This document shows, one piece after another, positions 36,281 to 49,880 of a stretch of 64,000 nt of DNA (the stretch's first letter is position 1; the number at the start of each line of letters is the position of its first letter). The notes below the pieces were generated by a model that was not told the origin of the DNA, did not search any database, and saw nothing but the letters and a program-made list of their open reading frames with translations. The position numbers and the translations under genes are program-made. This DNA is from Argentina anserina (Eukaryota; Streptophyta; Magnoliopsida; Rosales; Rosaceae): assembly GCF_933775445.1 (NCBI RefSeq), contig NC_065876.1, positions 13,516,001-13,580,000 on the forward strand, read 5' to 3'.

Positions 36281-37789
36281 TAATATTCCATCTACGGTTG
36301 GCAATTGGGATGAACATTATTTTTGGTTTTCAATTTGTAGTTTCTGTGTGAATGGGAACAAGGGTGGGGAGGTGTTTTGGTAAATAAGAGAAATCAAGAT
36401 AGCTATTGGGATGGCGGGTAGTTGTGTGGTAGGTGTGAGGAAGGCTGTGCATCATAACTGCTGTTTTTGCTGTGTGTGTATGGTTGATTGAAATGAAGGA
36501 GTCAAGAGCGCACCATAAGAGAACCCTTGGTTTCTGGTCAGGTTCTGAAAGCTTTATTAAAGACGATGGACCTTACCAGTCTGCAAGGGTGGTGGTTCGG
36601 GTATTGACTTCTCCTTGTCTTCTGTTTTGTATTTGGCTTTTGTGTTTATGATCAAGATCGAATTCAATGCTTCTGCAAATCTGCAATAATTTATGTTTGG
36701 TCATGTACAAGATTTTTCATCATTATTATCATCTCTCTCACCTCTCCCGCCCTCTCTGTTTTTGTTTTCAGAATGCTTTGCCCCCCTCTTACTTATGTGT
36801 CACATATGAAAATGCAAACATAGTGATTCTCACATTGCAATTTTTAATTCATCTGGAAAAGAAATGTCTAGCTAGAAAGAATCATCAATTAGGTCTCTCT
36901 CCTTTTCATTTTTGGTGCAACATTAGTATTGAGGCGTTGATCAGAGGAAGAAAAAATCCAGTTTCGATGTTGTTGGATGCCGCGACACCACATTCTCTCT
37001 CTCTCTCTCTCTGTATCTTAACGCCCAACTGCCCAAGTCAGCCCTTTATCTATCTGCTCTCTCCTTTTCTTCCTGCAACAATTTCCTAGCAATTTCTTCG
37101 GACCCAAAAAAAAGGTGCTTCCAAGCAATTTCACAACAATAATGTTGATGGTGCTTCATATATAATATCAACATCCTCGCTATATGATATGAATCAGACA
37201 ATCGGAAGTTCTAAATCGTCTGATATATTCACCTAATTAGAAAAAATATACCGTATGATAAAGCACATGCATGCCAAGTTGCCAACTAAGTATACACTAA
37301 GTTACGATACTCAAGCGCTTCCGCAGGTTGTACTATTTATTTCTTGACAATAGTTTATTAGTTTAGGGTTTGATTGCAAGCAAATTAGAGTTTTTAGAAT
37401 TTGTTTAACTTGAGAGAATAATGGAGAAAAAGAGATACATAGAGAGCAATTGAATGAGAGGAAGAAGAGAGAATGAGGCAAAAAAATTATACCCAGTGAG
37501 AGTCAAATAAATAAGCGAAAAATTAGGGTATAAGCCGAGTCGAGCTACTGCAGCCGGTATTGTTCATAAGCCGATAAACAGTGCATCACTGAATAATAAG
37601 TAAATGTTATCTATGATTATTACTTACCAGAGACCGAAATAAGACTACTGATGCTTCTCTCTCTTTAACTAATTAACATTCTGTGCGAAGCAACTCATAG
37701 CCAATTAATTCAATATTAGGTTTGCACTAAGAGGTTTGGAAGGTACGTACAGCCAGCACTTGATCCAGCTGGTTCCTAAAAGCTTCAGC
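36281..37789. other. HDG5 3' region and intergenic DNA
   Basis: The first few hundred bases are presumably the 3' untranslated region. A CT microsatellite lies near 36994-37011. No further gene is seen before the LTR-rich block begins at 37790. Confidence 0.45.
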
Positions 37790-37857
37790 TGTAACGACCC
37801 CAAAATTTCGAGTATAAAAACTCAAAATTTCAAAGTCGTTAAACACCAAACAATCTC
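37790..37857 (-). mobile_element. LTR tip fragment, minus orientation
   Basis: 68 bases matching the 3' end of the family LTR read inversely (TGTAACGACCCC...). It is cut off where unit A begins at 37858. It shows that unit A landed inside an older LTR of the same family. The rest of that LTR is not evident at the far side. Confidence 0.75.
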
Positions 37858-38634
37858 TGTAATAACCCGAATTTTTAGAAACTAAATGTCGAGTATTTTT
37901 TTTAAGTGTTAAACTTGTGAAATTAATTCAAGACGACAATTGGAGGTTTGCGACATTTCAAAACAAAAACGGAAACGTTCTCGGATCGTTTAATTAGAAA
38001 ACGTAACGTTACCGCAACGTATAGATCGACTTTTATTCCGTCGCTCGGTTGCAAAAACTTCCTTCATGAAAGTCGTAGAGCTCATCGATACGAATTCGTG
38101 GACACGTCATCGTTCGAATCGGACGTCGGATGCAAAAGTTATTAACGTCGGAAGTTCGTTTCCGATTTTGGAAATAGTATAAAAGGAAGGAGAGGAGATT
38201 AAAAATCAGAAAATCAGATTTTTTCTAAAAATCAGATCGGGGTACTGTTCACCCGAGCTCGGGTACTGTTCACCCGACCCAAAAACCTTCTCCGGCCGAT
38301 TTCTCCACCATCCGACGTCGCCTCGTGTTGTGCCACCTATCAAACTGACGGGCTCGACGAGCTCCATCTTTTGGGCTACGCCTTGCACTCCGGCGACAAC
38401 CACACACGGTGTAGCAACCGCCGGAAGTTACTGCTGTAGCGGCGCCGCCTCCTCCGGCCACCATGGCTCAAGATTCTTGGGGGGTTTTGCTTGTCTCAGT
38501 CCCAGCAACATTCCCACAAAATGAATCGAGCCAAATCGAAGTGTAAGTACCCGAATCAAAATTTCAATTTCTAGGGTTTGTGAATAGTGCCGATTTTGTG
38601 TTCTTCGTTGTTTGGACTGTTTAGACTCGGATTT

Positions 38635-41600
38635 TGTAACGACCCCAAAATTTCGAGCTTTAAAACTCAAATTCTAAAGTCGTTAAACACCAAATAATCT
38701 CAATGTTACTCGAAATCATTAAAGTGTAACAGCGGATCAATTCTGAGTTCTCAATTCAACTCAGTCAACCAATTATTACAATCCAAATTCATAATCCATA
38801 CATAAAATGGAAATGTAATAATCCTCACAAATCACTCACAAATCTCACAAATGAAATTACACAACATCTCACACACAAACTCACGCTAAAACCTCACCAC
38901 AAGTAGGATAAGAACGACTTCAAGCCTCTGTAGTCGTCACTCAACTCCCACTAATCAGCACCTGCAGAATGATCCCCTACACCATCGAATTGGTGCACCG
39001 GGATTGTAAACACAAACCCGGTAAGCTTATAGCTCGTATGAGTAAAATCACAATACAGTTCGCATATCAAAATACACGAAGATCACAAAACAACAAATAT
39101 AAATGCCCCCATGAGCCAATGGTCAGCCCATCTGGTTGACCCAAAGAAATATGAAATAAAAAGCTCATGAGGAAATTAAGTAACCCTTCTGGTTACCCAA
39201 TGCATTTATAATACGGGTACCAAGAACGCTGGTACACATCTGTTACCCCTCTCGTAATACACCGTTGATATTGGATAGCCACCCGCTACCCAACATCCAA
39301 AATACACCGAGTACCCATGAGCAGATAACCACCCGTTACCTCACATGCAGTACTAAGGCAGACAGACTAGAGCTCTAACTGTATCGTAACTTTCGCCCGG
39401 CCAAAGGCTAGGTTCCGACTTGCCTCACATGTACAATAATCTCACATCATATTGTACCACACATCACGTCCGAAGACAAATCACAATATTTCACATTTTC
39501 CGAGATAAAATCATGTACAATAATCACTCATCATATTGTACGTTTTAAAACTTTCACAATATATCCATAATAAAAACCATAACAGTATATTATATAGCAA
39601 ACTATATATATTCGTATTTATTTACCATTTATACCGCATATACATAGTCCACTATATCCTATACATGTCATATTTCATAAACACCTGAAAAATTACGTAC
39701 GATAATCTCACATCATATCGTACCATTGAAATCACATACACATGCACAATTTTTCTGTCACCGAAATGACTATTTTCAATGAATTAATAACAGTAAGTAA
39801 TTTAATGAACTATATATATATATGTACTTATTACCATTATACTGTATATATGTAGCTCACTAAATTATATACATGTTGTAATTCATTTAATAAACACACT
39901 TGCAAAAATGTTGAATCACCGCGAGGGTAGATTCGTAAATCAGCGAGATTTTACTCACCTTATTGACTTGAGCGTAATCCTCAATTTCCGATAATAATCC
40001 CTTTCCTCGATTTAGCGATCACCTTAAAAAGATAAAAACCAGCATTTAGAATCGTTTCGTAAACCTTTAAATGCCAAAACAGTAATATACGGTTACTGTT
40101 CAGCAATTTTGGTTTATACGAAGTTACTGTTCACTGTTCACTATTCACGGTTACTGTGCAATACTCAATTAATACGTATTTCTGTACGTATAAGTATTAT
40201 ATACGTATTTCTGTACGTATAAGTATTATATACGTATTTCTGTACGTATAAATATTAAATACGTATTTCTGTACGTATAAATATTAATACGTATTTCTGT
40301 ACGTATAAATATTAATACGTATTTCTGTACGTATAAATTTTAATACGTATTTCTGTACGTATAAATATTAATACGTATTTCTGTACATATAAATATTAAT
40401 ACGTATACGTACGATTTAAATGTAAATACAACTCAGTAAATAAAATTTACTAAATTACCCTTTTACAAATTACTTTTTTTTTTACATTTACTGAAAGTAA
40501 TTTATAATTACATTTACCGTAGGTAAAACTTAATTACATTTACCATACGTAAATAAAAATTACATTTACATTTACCGTACACAGTAAATTACCAAAATAC
40601 CCTTCTTGTCGAAACTATTCACACCGCCGCAGGTGGCGGCGCGTGGGGCTCACTCGCCGACGCCACCACGGCGCGTGTTGCGCCACCGCCGTGCCCAAAC
40701 TCTCCCCCTCCTCCTCCTCTACCTTCCTACAGTCTCCGATTACACCTAGGCCAATCCTAGCCTCCTCACGCGCCGCCCCTAGGCGGCGGTATCTCCCACC
40801 CTCCTTCACCCGATTTCTTCCCCAATCTCTCCAATTCGAATCCCTAATCTCCCAATCTCTCTCAAATCAACAACAAGCATACACACAACATCGAAATCAC
40901 CTATCCTTACCTTGAACCTTGAATCGACTTGAGGTGCCGGTGGAGGAAGTCGAGCAGCAATGGTACGGCGACTCGAGGCTCGATCCTTCGGCGCGGGGGT
41001 TCCGGGGTGAGGAAGGGGTGGTGGCGAGCTTGCCCAAGCTCGTCGTCGACGAGGAAGCACGGCGTTGAGGCCCCCCCCCCCCCCCCCGAGATTCGAGCTT
41101 CTACGTGGAATCGGGGAAAAGGTGAGGAAGAACAGAGAGTCGAGAGGGAGAGGGAGATCGAAGATGGAAGGTGGGTGATGGGAGATGGCGGGGTCGAGAG
41201 GGAGAGGAGGTCGGGGAAGAGAGAACCAAGGGAGAGAGAGAGAAACCCGAGAGAGCGAGAGAGATGAGAGAGCGGCGGGTTGAGGGTGAAAGGGTTTCCA
41301 ATTATGGGAACCCTAACTAAAACAATTTCCTTTTATACCCCCTCCCAAAATCGGAAACTAACTTCCGTCGTTAATAACTTTTACGTACGTCGTCCGATTA
41401 GAACGCGTCACATACTCTCGAACTCGTATCGACGAGCTCTACAACTTTCGTGAAGGAAGTTTTCACAACCGAGCAACGGAATAAAAGTCGATAAATTCGT
41501 TCGGAAACGTAACGTTTTCTTATTAAACGTTCTCGGAACGTTTCCGTTTCCGTTTTCGTACACATGCAAACAATCAAATTCAATTTAAATGAATTTCAAA

Positions 41601-41655
41601 ACTTTATAGAATTTACTTCAAATCAAATATCGTTTGAAAAATTGGGGTTATTACA
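38635..41655 (-). repeat. 3' LTR of the intact element
   Basis: 3,021 bp. Contains the double stem-loop (38978-39022), eight units of the hairpin repeat (40169-40410), a GC-rich block (40615-40800) and a poly-C run near 41071-41087. The inner end is TTGGGGTTATTACA. Confidence 0.95.
40169..40410 (-). repeat. 28 bp hairpin repeat array, eight copies
   Basis: Inverse orientation of the ATACGTACAGAAATACGTAT unit. I count eight copies here against nine in the partner LTR, which accounts for the 27 bp length difference between the LTRs. Confidence 0.88.
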
Positions 41656-41656
41656 A

Positions 41657-41675
41657 TCTACCCCCCTTAAAGGAA
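41657..41675 (-). other. Polypurine tract of the intact element
   Basis: On the minus strand, CCTTTAAGGGGGGTAGA lies immediately before the 3' LTR. This is the expected primer for plus-strand DNA synthesis. The equivalent tract of unit B is at 55339-55357. Confidence 0.8.
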
Positions 41676-41695
41676 TTTCGTCCCGAAATTCAAGC

Positions 41696-44600
41696 TCACT
41701 CAACAAACAACTGTGGATATCTGGTCATCATGTCTGACTCTAGCTCCCAAGATGCATCACCCTCATCATGGTGACTCCACAACACCTTGACTAGACCCAC
41801 TTCTCTCCTCCGCAGCTTCTTAGTGGATCTATCCAGGATACGAACCGGCTCGACAACAAAAGTGGCATTTTCCTTCACTTCAATGGTGCTATGATCGATC
41901 ACATGTGACTCATCTGGTATATACTTCCTCAGCATGGAAATGTGGAAGACATTGTGAACACCCGACATACTAGTAGGCAAGGCTAGTCGATAAGCTAGTT
42001 CGCCCACCTTCTCAAGTATCTCAAAGGGCCCAACGTACCTCGGTGCCAACTTTCCTTTCTTGCCGAATCTCACTACACCTCTCATAGGTGAAACTTTCAA
42101 GAACACATGATCACCGACCTCAAATTCCACATGTCTCCTCTTCAAGTCTGCATAGCTCTTCTGTCTACTCTGAGCGGTCCGGATTCTATCTCGAATGATC
42201 GAGATCTTCTCCGTGGTTTCCTGAACCACCTCTGGACCCATCAGTGCCTCATCACCAACTTCGGCCCAACAGATCGGAGATCGACATGGCCTACCATAAA
42301 GTGCCTCATACGGTGCCATGCCAATGCTAGAATGATAGCTGTTGTTGTAGGCAAACTCAATCAATCTCAAATGATCTTCCCAGCTACCCTTGAAATCCAA
42401 CACACATGCTCTCAACATGTCTTCCATCACCTGATTCACCCTCTCTGTCTGTCCATCCGTCTGAGGGTGAAAAGCTGTACTCATATCCAAGGTAGTGCCC
42501 ATCGCCTTCTGCAAACCACCCCAGAACTTCGAAGTGAAACGTGCATCTCTATCGGAAACAATAGAAACTGGAGCACCATGAAGTCTCACTACCTCATCCA
42601 CATATAGTTTCCCAAGCACGTCCACTGAGTACTTCATCGACACTGGGAGAAAATGAGCCGACTTCGTCAATCGATCGACAATCACCCATATGGCATCGTG
42701 ACCCTTCTTCGATCTAGGCAACCCGGTCACAAAATCCATAGATATCTGCTCCCACTTCCAAAGAGGAATAGTCAGTGGTTTCAACATGCCAGCTGGTCGT
42801 TGATGCTCTGCTTTCACTTGCTGACATGTAAGACACTTCGATACAAACTCTGCTACATCTTTCTTCATACCGTTCCACCAGAATTGTCTGCATAGGTCCT
42901 TGTACATCTTGGTGTTCCCTGGATGGACGGTATAGCGTGAACGATGTGCCGTACGAAGAACCTCCTCCCGAAGATCATCACAATCTGGGACACACAATCT
43001 TGCCCCAAACCTCAACCCTCCATCGGGTCCAACTCTCCACTCAGAAGGACACCCATCAAGCGTATCAACTACAAGATCCGCCAACTTAGCTCGCAAGAGT
43101 CTATCCTGCGCCTGACCCTGTATGATCCTCGTGATCAATGTGGGTTGCACTGTGACACTACCAAGAAAGACCCTTGGTTCTCCTCCCGATGGTACCAAAT
43201 CAAACTCTGATGCAGCTTCTAGCATGAACCATTCCTGGACCATAAGTGAAGCTACTACTCCTCTCGGTTTTCTGCTCAAGGCATCAGCCACTACATTTGC
43301 CTTCCCCGGGTGGTACTCTAATGTGAAGTCATAGTCCTTGAGGAGTTCCATCCACCTCCTCTGCCTCATATTCAGCTCCTTCTGTGAGAACAAGTACTTC
43401 AAACTCTTATGATCTGAAAAGAGTTGAAATTTCTCACCATACAAGTAATGTCTCCAAATCTTCAGGGCAAATACAACTGCCGCAAGCTCTAGGTCGTGTG
43501 TCGGATAATTCTTCTCATGAATCTTCAACTGTCTCGAGCCATATGCAACGACTCCTCCATGCTGCATCAACACACAACCCAAACCCTGGAGTGAAGCATC
43601 ACTGTAAATGACATAGCCACCACCACTAGAGGGAATCGTCAACACTGGAGCTGTGGTCAGTCTAGTCTTTAGTTTGTTGAATGCTTCCTCACATGCATCC
43701 GTCCACACAAACGGAGTATCTTTCTTGGTCAACTTGGTCAATGAAGATGCGATACTAGAAAACCCCTCGATAAACCTCCTGTAGTAACCTGCCAACCCGA
43801 GGAAACTACGTATCTCTGTAGGGTTCTTTGGACGACTCCAATTCTTCACTGCCTCTACCTTTGCCGGGTCCACTAGTACTCCATCTTTTGAGACAACATG
43901 ACCAAGGAATTTGACCTCTTCTTTCCAGAACTCACACTTCTCTAGCTTGGCATACAGTCTCGCCTCCTTCAAGGTCAGCAACACTGTTCTCAGGTGCACC
44001 TCATGTTCTTCTTGTGTCTTGGAGTATATCAGAATGTCATCCACAAACACCACTACGAACTCATCCAAGTATGGACTAAATACTTGGTTCATCAAACTCA
44101 TGAAGACAGCTGGTGCATTCGTTAGACCAAATGGCATGACGACAAACTCATAATGTCCATACCGGGTCCTGAAGGCTGTCTTCGATATATCTTCTTCCTT
44201 CACTCTGAGTTGATGATAACCGGATCTCAAATCAATCTTAGAGAACACAGTAGCACCTTTGAGCTGATCGAACAAGTCGTCAATCCTAGGTAAGGGATAC
44301 CTATTCTTGATGGTCACCTTGTTCAGCTCTCTGTAGTCCACACATAACCGCAGAGAACCATCTTTCTTCTTTACGAACAAGACAGGTGCTCCCCAAGGTG
44401 AAACACTAGGTCTAATGAACCCTTGGTCTAATAGCTCATCAATCTGCACCTTCAACTCCTTAAGTTCATTCTGCCCCATTCTATATGGCGCCTTTGACAC
44501 AGGTGCTGTACCGGGTACTACATCAATGCAGAAATCTACCACTCTTCGAGGTGGTAGCCCCGGTATCTCTTGGAATACTTCACCAAACTCAGATACTACC

Positions 44601-46210
44601 ACAATGTCTGCGATAGATACTTTCTGATCCACTGACTCCACATGTGCCAAAACTCCTGATCTCATGGCGTTATCAGACTTGAGGCAACGATAACGAAACA
44701 CTGGCTCTCCGGGTCTATGAAAGGACACTACCATGTCAAAACAATCAATCACAGCATGCTGGGGTCTCAACCAATCAATCCCCAAGATCACATCATAAGT
44801 GTGGTCCGGAATCACAATCAACGAAGCAGAGAACTCTCTACTTCCAATCAATATAGGACAAGCCTTGCAGATTGTCTCTAACTCAAGTGACACTCCAAGG
44901 GGTGAAGTGACACATAAGGCGTCCCCGAGAGGTGTAGGAATCAATCCTAGCATTTCCACTACTGAACTAGCAATGAATGAATGCGATGCTCCCGTATCAA
45001 ACAACACTCTAGCAAGGTAGTCAAAAAGTGATAATGTACCTTCCACCCCTGAGTCTCGCTGACCCACTGCGAACACTCTAGCTTGGCCCGCTGGTAGCTG
45101 TCTCTGCGGCCGTTCCTGTCTACCCGGAAGTGGTCGGGTACAATCTCGAGCTATGTGTCCCACTTGCCCGCACCGGTGGCAGCCTGCTCTCTTCGGTTTC
45201 GGACATGCTGAGGCGTAATGTCCCATCTCATTGCAGCTATAACACCTCACTGCTGCTAATGGTCTGACTGGTGCTGCTCTGATAGCTAAGGGTGGCGCCC
45301 TTGTCGGGGCCTGATAGTGGGGTCTTGGCCTCTTCCATGACCTATCCTTCGGCCCTGAGTGCTCGCTGCCTGTATAGACTGCCTTGCCTTTCCCCTTCGC
45401 ATCTCTGTTCCCCACATCACCTGCTCGAGTCTTCTCTGCTTGCTCCAAACTCATAGCACTCTCAAATATCTGCTCCCGTGAAGTCAGGCAAAGGACTGAT
45501 ATCATGGTCTTGTACTCTTGCTTCAGCCCACGTAGATACTTCTGAGCTAAAGCAGTCGCACCCATAGGCCTGACATACCGATACAGTTGCGAGAATCGAG
45601 CATCATACTCTCTAATGGTCATGTCTCCCTGTACCAATGCCAGAAACTCCAACTCTAAGTCCTCCTGTACTGAGGCTGGAAAATACTTCTCTTGGAATAT
45701 GGTGGTGAAATCTCCCCATGTGAATGTTGACACATCCACGATCTGTCTCATGCTCTTCCACCAATCTAGAGCATCACCCTTGAGAAAGAATGTAGCTATC
45801 TTTCTCTTCTCAATCTCTGTGCACTCTATCATCTCAAAATAAGTCTCCATACCCTCGATCCAATGGTCAGCTACCATATGATCTAGTCCCCCATGGAATG
45901 TCGGAGCTGACAGTGCACTAATATCCTTGATCAGCTTCAACACTCGACCGTCATCTCTAACCGCAGGGGCTGGCTCATCCTGCTCCTCCTGCGGCGCAGC
46001 CTCCTCATAGAGGTTCTCCACGTTGCGGACTCGACCTGTGGCCCTACCTCGACCTCGGCCTACCCGCTCTACCTGTGGAGCAGCCTCCTCATAAAGGTTC
46101 TCCACGTTGCGGACTCGGCCCGTGGTCCTACCTCGACCACGTCCTCTCGCCCGTCCTCGGCCCTGTCCTCGGCCCTTATCAGCGTTCATCACCTTCAAAC
46201 AACGAAACAC
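41696..46210 (-). CDS. Gag-Pol polyprotein of the Tekay-type element
   Basis: An uninterrupted 1,504-residue frame. Residues 8-75 are Arg/Gly rich, with a 28-residue tandem duplication holding [16 protein letters not shown] at 31-46 and 59-74. The gag domain is about 85-265. Two CCHC knuckles are at 323-336 and 344-357. The protease has DTGASHS at 405. Reverse transcriptase has FVDDILIYS near 722-730. RNase H has YSDAS near 869. Integrase has a zinc-binding H1089, H1096, C1126, C1129, then D1159, D1220 and E1256 with the exact D-60-D-35-E spacing, and a GPF motif near 1395. A chromodomain-like segment ends the protein (about 1453-1500). It encodes all enzymes for copy-and-paste transposition in one frame. 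The methionine at residue 8 (46187-46189) is an alternative start. Nothing is broken, so it may be autonomous. Confidence 0.95.
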   Translation of the reverse strand: MFRCLKVMNADKGRGQGRGRARGRGRGRTTGRVRNVENLYEEAAPQVERVGRGRGRATGRVRNVENLYEEAAPQEEQDEPAPAVRDDGRVLKLIKDISALSAPTFHGGLDHMVADHWIEGMETYFEMIECTEIEKRKIATFFLKGDALDWWKSMRQIVDVSTFTWGDFTTIFQEKYFPASVQEDLELEFLALVQGDMTIREYDARFSQLYRYVRPMGATALAQKYLRGLKQEYKTMISVLCLTSREQIFESAMSLEQAEKTRAGDVGNRDAKGKGKAVYTGSEHSGPKDRSWKRPRPHYQAPTRAPPLAIRAAPVRPLAAVRCYSCNEMGHYASACPKPKRAGCHRCGQVGHIARDCTRPLPGRQERPQRQLPAGQARVFAVGQRDSGVEGTLSLFDYLARVLFDTGASHSFIASSVVEMLGLIPTPLGDALCVTSPLGVSLELETICKACPILIGSREFSASLIVIPDHTYDVILGIDWLRPQHAVIDCFDMVVSFHRPGEPVFRYRCLKSDNAMRSGVLAHVESVDQKVSIADIVVVSEFGEVFQEIPGLPPRRVVDFCIDVVPGTAPVSKAPYRMGQNELKELKVQIDELLDQGFIRPSVSPWGAPVLFVKKKDGSLRLCVDYRELNKVTIKNRYPLPRIDDLFDQLKGATVFSKIDLRSGYHQLRVKEEDISKTAFRTRYGHYEFVVMPFGLTNAPAVFMSLMNQVFSPYLDEFVVVFVDDILIYSKTQEEHEVHLRTVLLTLKEARLYAKLEKCEFWKEEVKFLGHVVSKDGVLVDPAKVEAVKNWSRPKNPTEIRSFLGLAGYYRRFIEGFSSIASSLTKLTKKDTPFVWTDACEEAFNKLKTRLTTAPVLTIPSSGGGYVIYSDASLQGLGCVLMQHGGVVAYGSRQLKIHEKNYPTHDLELAAVVFALKIWRHYLYGEKFQLFSDHKSLKYLFSQKELNMRQRRWMELLKDYDFTLEYHPGKANVVADALSRKPRGVVASLMVQEWFMLEAASEFDLVPSGGEPRVFLGSVTVQPTLITRIIQGQAQDRLLRAKLADLVVDTLDGCPSEWRVGPDGGLRFGARLCVPDCDDLREEVLRTAHRSRYTVHPGNTKMYKDLCRQFWWNGMKKDVAEFVSKCLTCQQVKAEHQRPAGMLKPLTIPLWKWEQISMDFVTGLPRSKKGHDAIWVIVDRLTKSAHFLPVSMKYSVDVLGKLYVDEVVRLHGAPVSIVSDRDARFTSKFWGGLQKAMGTTLDMSTAFHPQTDGQTERVNQVMEDMLRACVLDFKGSWEDHLRLIEFAYNNSYHSSIGMAPYEALYGRPCRSPICWAEVGDEALMGPEVVQETTEKISIIRDRIRTAQSRQKSYADLKRRHVEFEVGDHVFLKVSPMRGVVRFGKKGKLAPRYVGPFEILEKVGELAYRLALPTSMSGVHNVFHISMLRKYIPDESHVIDHSTIEVKENATFVVEPVRILDRSTKKLRRREVGLVKVLWSHHDEGDASWELESDMMTRYPQLFVE

Positions 46211-46462
46211 TTAGTCAATACTTGTGAAATCTCGAATTCAACTAAAACAGATTCAATAGGTATTAACATGAAATTTCAGAATATGATGAATCATCGAAGT
46301 ATCATCACGATACTTCTCGGAGGACCAAACCATTAGGTATGGCTCCTAAAACACTCTCGCGTACCCGACGACATATCAATACCGAGGAGCATGTGATGGG
46401 GGCCCGCCTGCAGTCGGATCATCGCTCCCGGATGATATTGATAATCGCCAAATACGCACTTA

Positions 46463-46475
46463 GGCTCTGATACCA
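46463..46475 (-). other. Primer-binding site, initiator methionine tRNA type
   Basis: TGGTATCAGAGCC on the minus strand, two bases from the 5' LTR end. It is complementary to the 3' end of plant initiator tRNA-Met. The same site occurs at 51557-51569 (plus) and 58933-58945 (minus). Confidence 0.88.
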
Positions 46476-46477
46476 AC

Positions 46478-49400
46478 TGTAACGACCCCAAAATTTCGAG
46501 CTTTAAAACTCAAATTCTAAAGTCGTTAAACACCAAATAATCTCAATGTTACTCGAAATCATTAAAGTGTAACAGCGGATCAATTCTGAGTTCTCAATTC
46601 AACTCAGTCAACCAATTATTACAATCCAAATTCATAATCCATACATAAAATGGAAATGTAATAATCCTCACAAATCACTCACAAATCTCACAAATGAAAT
46701 TACACAACATCTCACACACAAACTCACGCTAAAACCTCACCACAAGTAGGATAAGAACGACTTCAAGCCTCTGTAGTCGTCACTCAACTCCCACTAATCA
46801 GCACCTGCAGAATGATCCCCTACACCATCGAATTGGTGCACCGGGATTGTAAACACAAACCCGGTAAGCTTATAGCTCGTATGAGTAAAATCACAATACA
46901 GTTCGCATATCAAAATACACGAAGATCACAAAACAACAAATATAAATGCCCCCATGAGCCAATGGTCAGCCCATCTGGTTGACCCAAAGAAATATGAAAT
47001 AAAAAGCTCATGAGGAAATTAAGTAACCCTTCTGGTTACCCAATGCATTTATAATACGGGTACCAAGAACGCTGGTACACATCTGTTACCCCTCTCGTAA
47101 TACACCGTTGATATTGGATAGCCACCCGCTACCCAACATCCAAAATACACCGAGTACCCATGAGCAGATAACCACCCGTTACCTCACATGCAGTACTAAG
47201 GCAGACAGACTAGAGCTCTAACTGTATCGTAACTTTCGCCCGGCCAAAGGCTAGGTTCCGACTTGCCTCACATGTACAATAATCTCACATCATATTGTAC
47301 CACACATCACGTCCGAAGACAAATCACAATATTTCACATTTTCCGAGATAAAATCATGTACAATAATCACTCATCATATTGTACGTTTTAAAACTTTCAC
47401 AATATATCCATAATAAAAACCATAACAGTATATTATATAGCAAACTATATATATTCGTATTTATTTACCATTTATACCGCATATACATAGTCCACTATAT
47501 CCTATACATGTCATATTTCATAAACACCTGAAAAATTACGTACGATAATCTCACATCATATCGTACCATTGAAATCACATACACATGCACAATTTTTCTG
47601 TCACCGAAATGACTATTTTCAATGAATTAATAACAGTAAGTAATTTAATGAACTATATATATATATGTACTTATTACCATTATACTGTATATATGTAGCT
47701 CACTAAATTATATACATGTTGTAATTCATTTAATAAACACACTTGCAAAAATGTTGAATCACCGCGAGGGTAGATTCGTAAATCAGCGAGATTTTACTCG
47801 CCTTATTGACTTGAGCGTAATCCTCAATTTCCGATAATAATCCCTTTCCTCGATTTAGCGATCACCTTAAAAAGATAAAAACCAGCATTTAGAATCGTTT
47901 CGTAAACCTTTAAATGCCAAAACAGTAATATACGGTTACTGTTCAGCAATTTTGGTTTATACGAAGTTACTGTTCACTGTTCACTATTCACGGTTACTGT
48001 GCAATACTCAATTAATACGTATTTCTGTACGTATAAGTATTATATACGTATTTCTGTACGTATAAATACTATATACGTATTTCTGTACGTATAAATATTA
48101 AATACGTATTTCTGTACGTATAAATATTAAATACGTATTTCTGTACGTATAAATATTAATACGTATTTCTGTACGTATAAATATTAATACGTATTTCTGT
48201 ACGTATAAATTTTAATACGTATTTCTGTACGTATAAATATTAATACGTATTTCTGTACGTATAAATATTAATACGTATACGTACGATTTAAATGTAAATA
48301 CAACTCAGTAAATAAAATTTACTAAATTACCCTTTTACAAATTACTTTTTTTTTTACATTTACTGAAAGTAATTTATAATTACATTTACCGTAGGTAAAA
48401 CTTAATTACATTTACCATACGTAAATAAAAATTACATTTACATTTACCGTACACAGTAAATTACCAAAATACCCTTCTTGTCGAAACTATTCACACCGCC
48501 GCAGGTGGCGGCGCGTGGGGCTCACTCGCCGACGCCACCACGGCGCGTGTTGCGCCACCGCCGTGCCCAAACTCTCCCCCTCCTCCTCCTCTACCTTCCT
48601 ACAGTCTCCGATTACACCTAGGCCAATCCTAGCCTCCTCACGCGCCGCCCCTAGGCGGCGGTATCTCCCACCCTCCTTCACCCGATTTCTTCCCCAATCT
48701 CTCCAATTCGAATCCCTAATCTCCCAATCTCTCTCAAATCAACAACAAGCATACACACAACATCGAAATCACCTATCCTTACCTTGAACCTTGAATCGAC
48801 TTGAGGTGCCGGTGGAGGAGGTCGAGCAGCAATGGTACGGCGACTCGAGGCTCGATCCTTCGGCGCGGGGGTTCCGGGGTGAGGAAGGGGTGGTGGCGAG
48901 CTTGCCCAAGCTCGTCGTCGACGAGGAAGCACGGCGTTGAGGCCCCCCCCCCCCCCCGAGCTTCTAGCTTCTACGTGGAATCGGGGAAAAGGTGAGGAAG
49001 AACAGAGAGTCGAGAGGGAGAGGGAGATCGAAGATGGAAGGTGGGTGATGGGAGATGGCGGGGTCGAGAGGGAGAGGAGGTCGGGGAAGAGAGAAGCAAG
49101 GGAGAGAGAGAGAAACCCGAGAGAGCGAGAGAGATGAGAGAGCGGCGGGTTGAGGGTGAAAGGGTTTCCAATTATGGGAACCCTAACTAAAACAATTTCC
49201 TTTTATACCCCCTCCCAAAATCGGAAACTAACTTCCGTCGTTAATAACTTTTACGTACGTCGTCCGATTAGAACGCGTCACATACTCTCGAACTCGTATC
49301 GACGAGCTCTACAACTTTCGTGAAGGAAGTTTTCACAACCGAGCAACGGAATAAAAGTCGATAAATTCGTTCGGAAACGTAACGTTTTCTTATTAAACGT

Positions 49401-49525
49401 TCTCGGAACGTTTCCGTTTCCGTTTTCGTACACATGCAAACAATCAAATTCAATTTAAATGAATTTCAAAACTTTATAGAATTTACTTCAAATCAAATAT
49501 CGTTTGAAAAATTGGGGTTATTACA
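46478..49525 (-). repeat. 5' LTR of the intact element
   Basis: 3,048 bp. TATA-like GGGTATAAAA on the minus strand at 49201-49210. Nine hairpin units lie at 48014-48280, the GC-rich block at 48487-48670, a poly-C run at 48943-48957 and the double stem-loop at 46821-46865. Nearly identical to 38635-41655. Confidence 0.95.
48014..48280 (-). repeat. 28 bp hairpin repeat array, nine copies
   Basis: Partner of the array at 40169-40410, with one extra unit. Confidence 0.88.
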
Positions 49526-49659
49526 GATTTAGACCTTGGTGTCAACTAGGAAGTTGTTGGAAATGTTGTTTAGGTTGTGGTGGTGAAATTTGGTGATGAT
49601 TGGTGGCGGTTGGTGAACAGTAACGCCGAATGAATAGTGGCTGTGAATAGTAACTCCGC

Positions 49660-49880
49660 ATGAATAGTGATATGTAACAGTGACTGTGAATAGTGATCTG
49701 TAACAGTAACTGTGAACAGTGTCACGGTAAAACAGTGACTATGAACAATGTTTTGGTAAAACAGTAACTGTGAACAGTGTTTTGGTAAACACAGTAACTG
49801 TGAACAGTGTTTTGGTAAAACAGTAACTGTGAACAGTGGTTTAGTAAAAACAGTGATTAGTAAACATGAACAGTGTTCTG
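49660..49880 (+). repeat. AACAGTGTTTTGGTAA-type tandem repeats in the unit A LTR
   Basis: Several units of about 34 bases sharing ACAGTAACTGTGAACAGTG, three of them nearly identical. This occupies the place where other LTRs have the GC-rich and hairpin-array segments. Confidence 0.75.

Larger units (their letters stand above)
38635..49525 (-). mobile_element. Full-length Tekay-type chromovirus (Ty3/Gypsy)
   Basis: 10,891 bp, complete. LTRs are at 38635-41655 (3') and 46478-49525 (5'), with primer-binding and polypurine sites beside them, and one uninterrupted gag-pol frame lies between. A perfect 5 bp duplication GATTT flanks it (38630-38634 and 49526-49530). By eye the two LTRs differ by fewer than ten substitutions, one 28 bp repeat unit and a poly-C length change, so the insertion is recent. 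The 3 kb LTRs, the polyprotein order and the C-terminal chromodomain point to the Tekay/Del lineage. Confidence 0.96.

Noticed and set aside
41696..46210. Many plus-strand open frames opposite the gag-pol gene.
   Set aside because: Antisense shadows of a 1,504-codon conserved polyprotein. None shows a domain.
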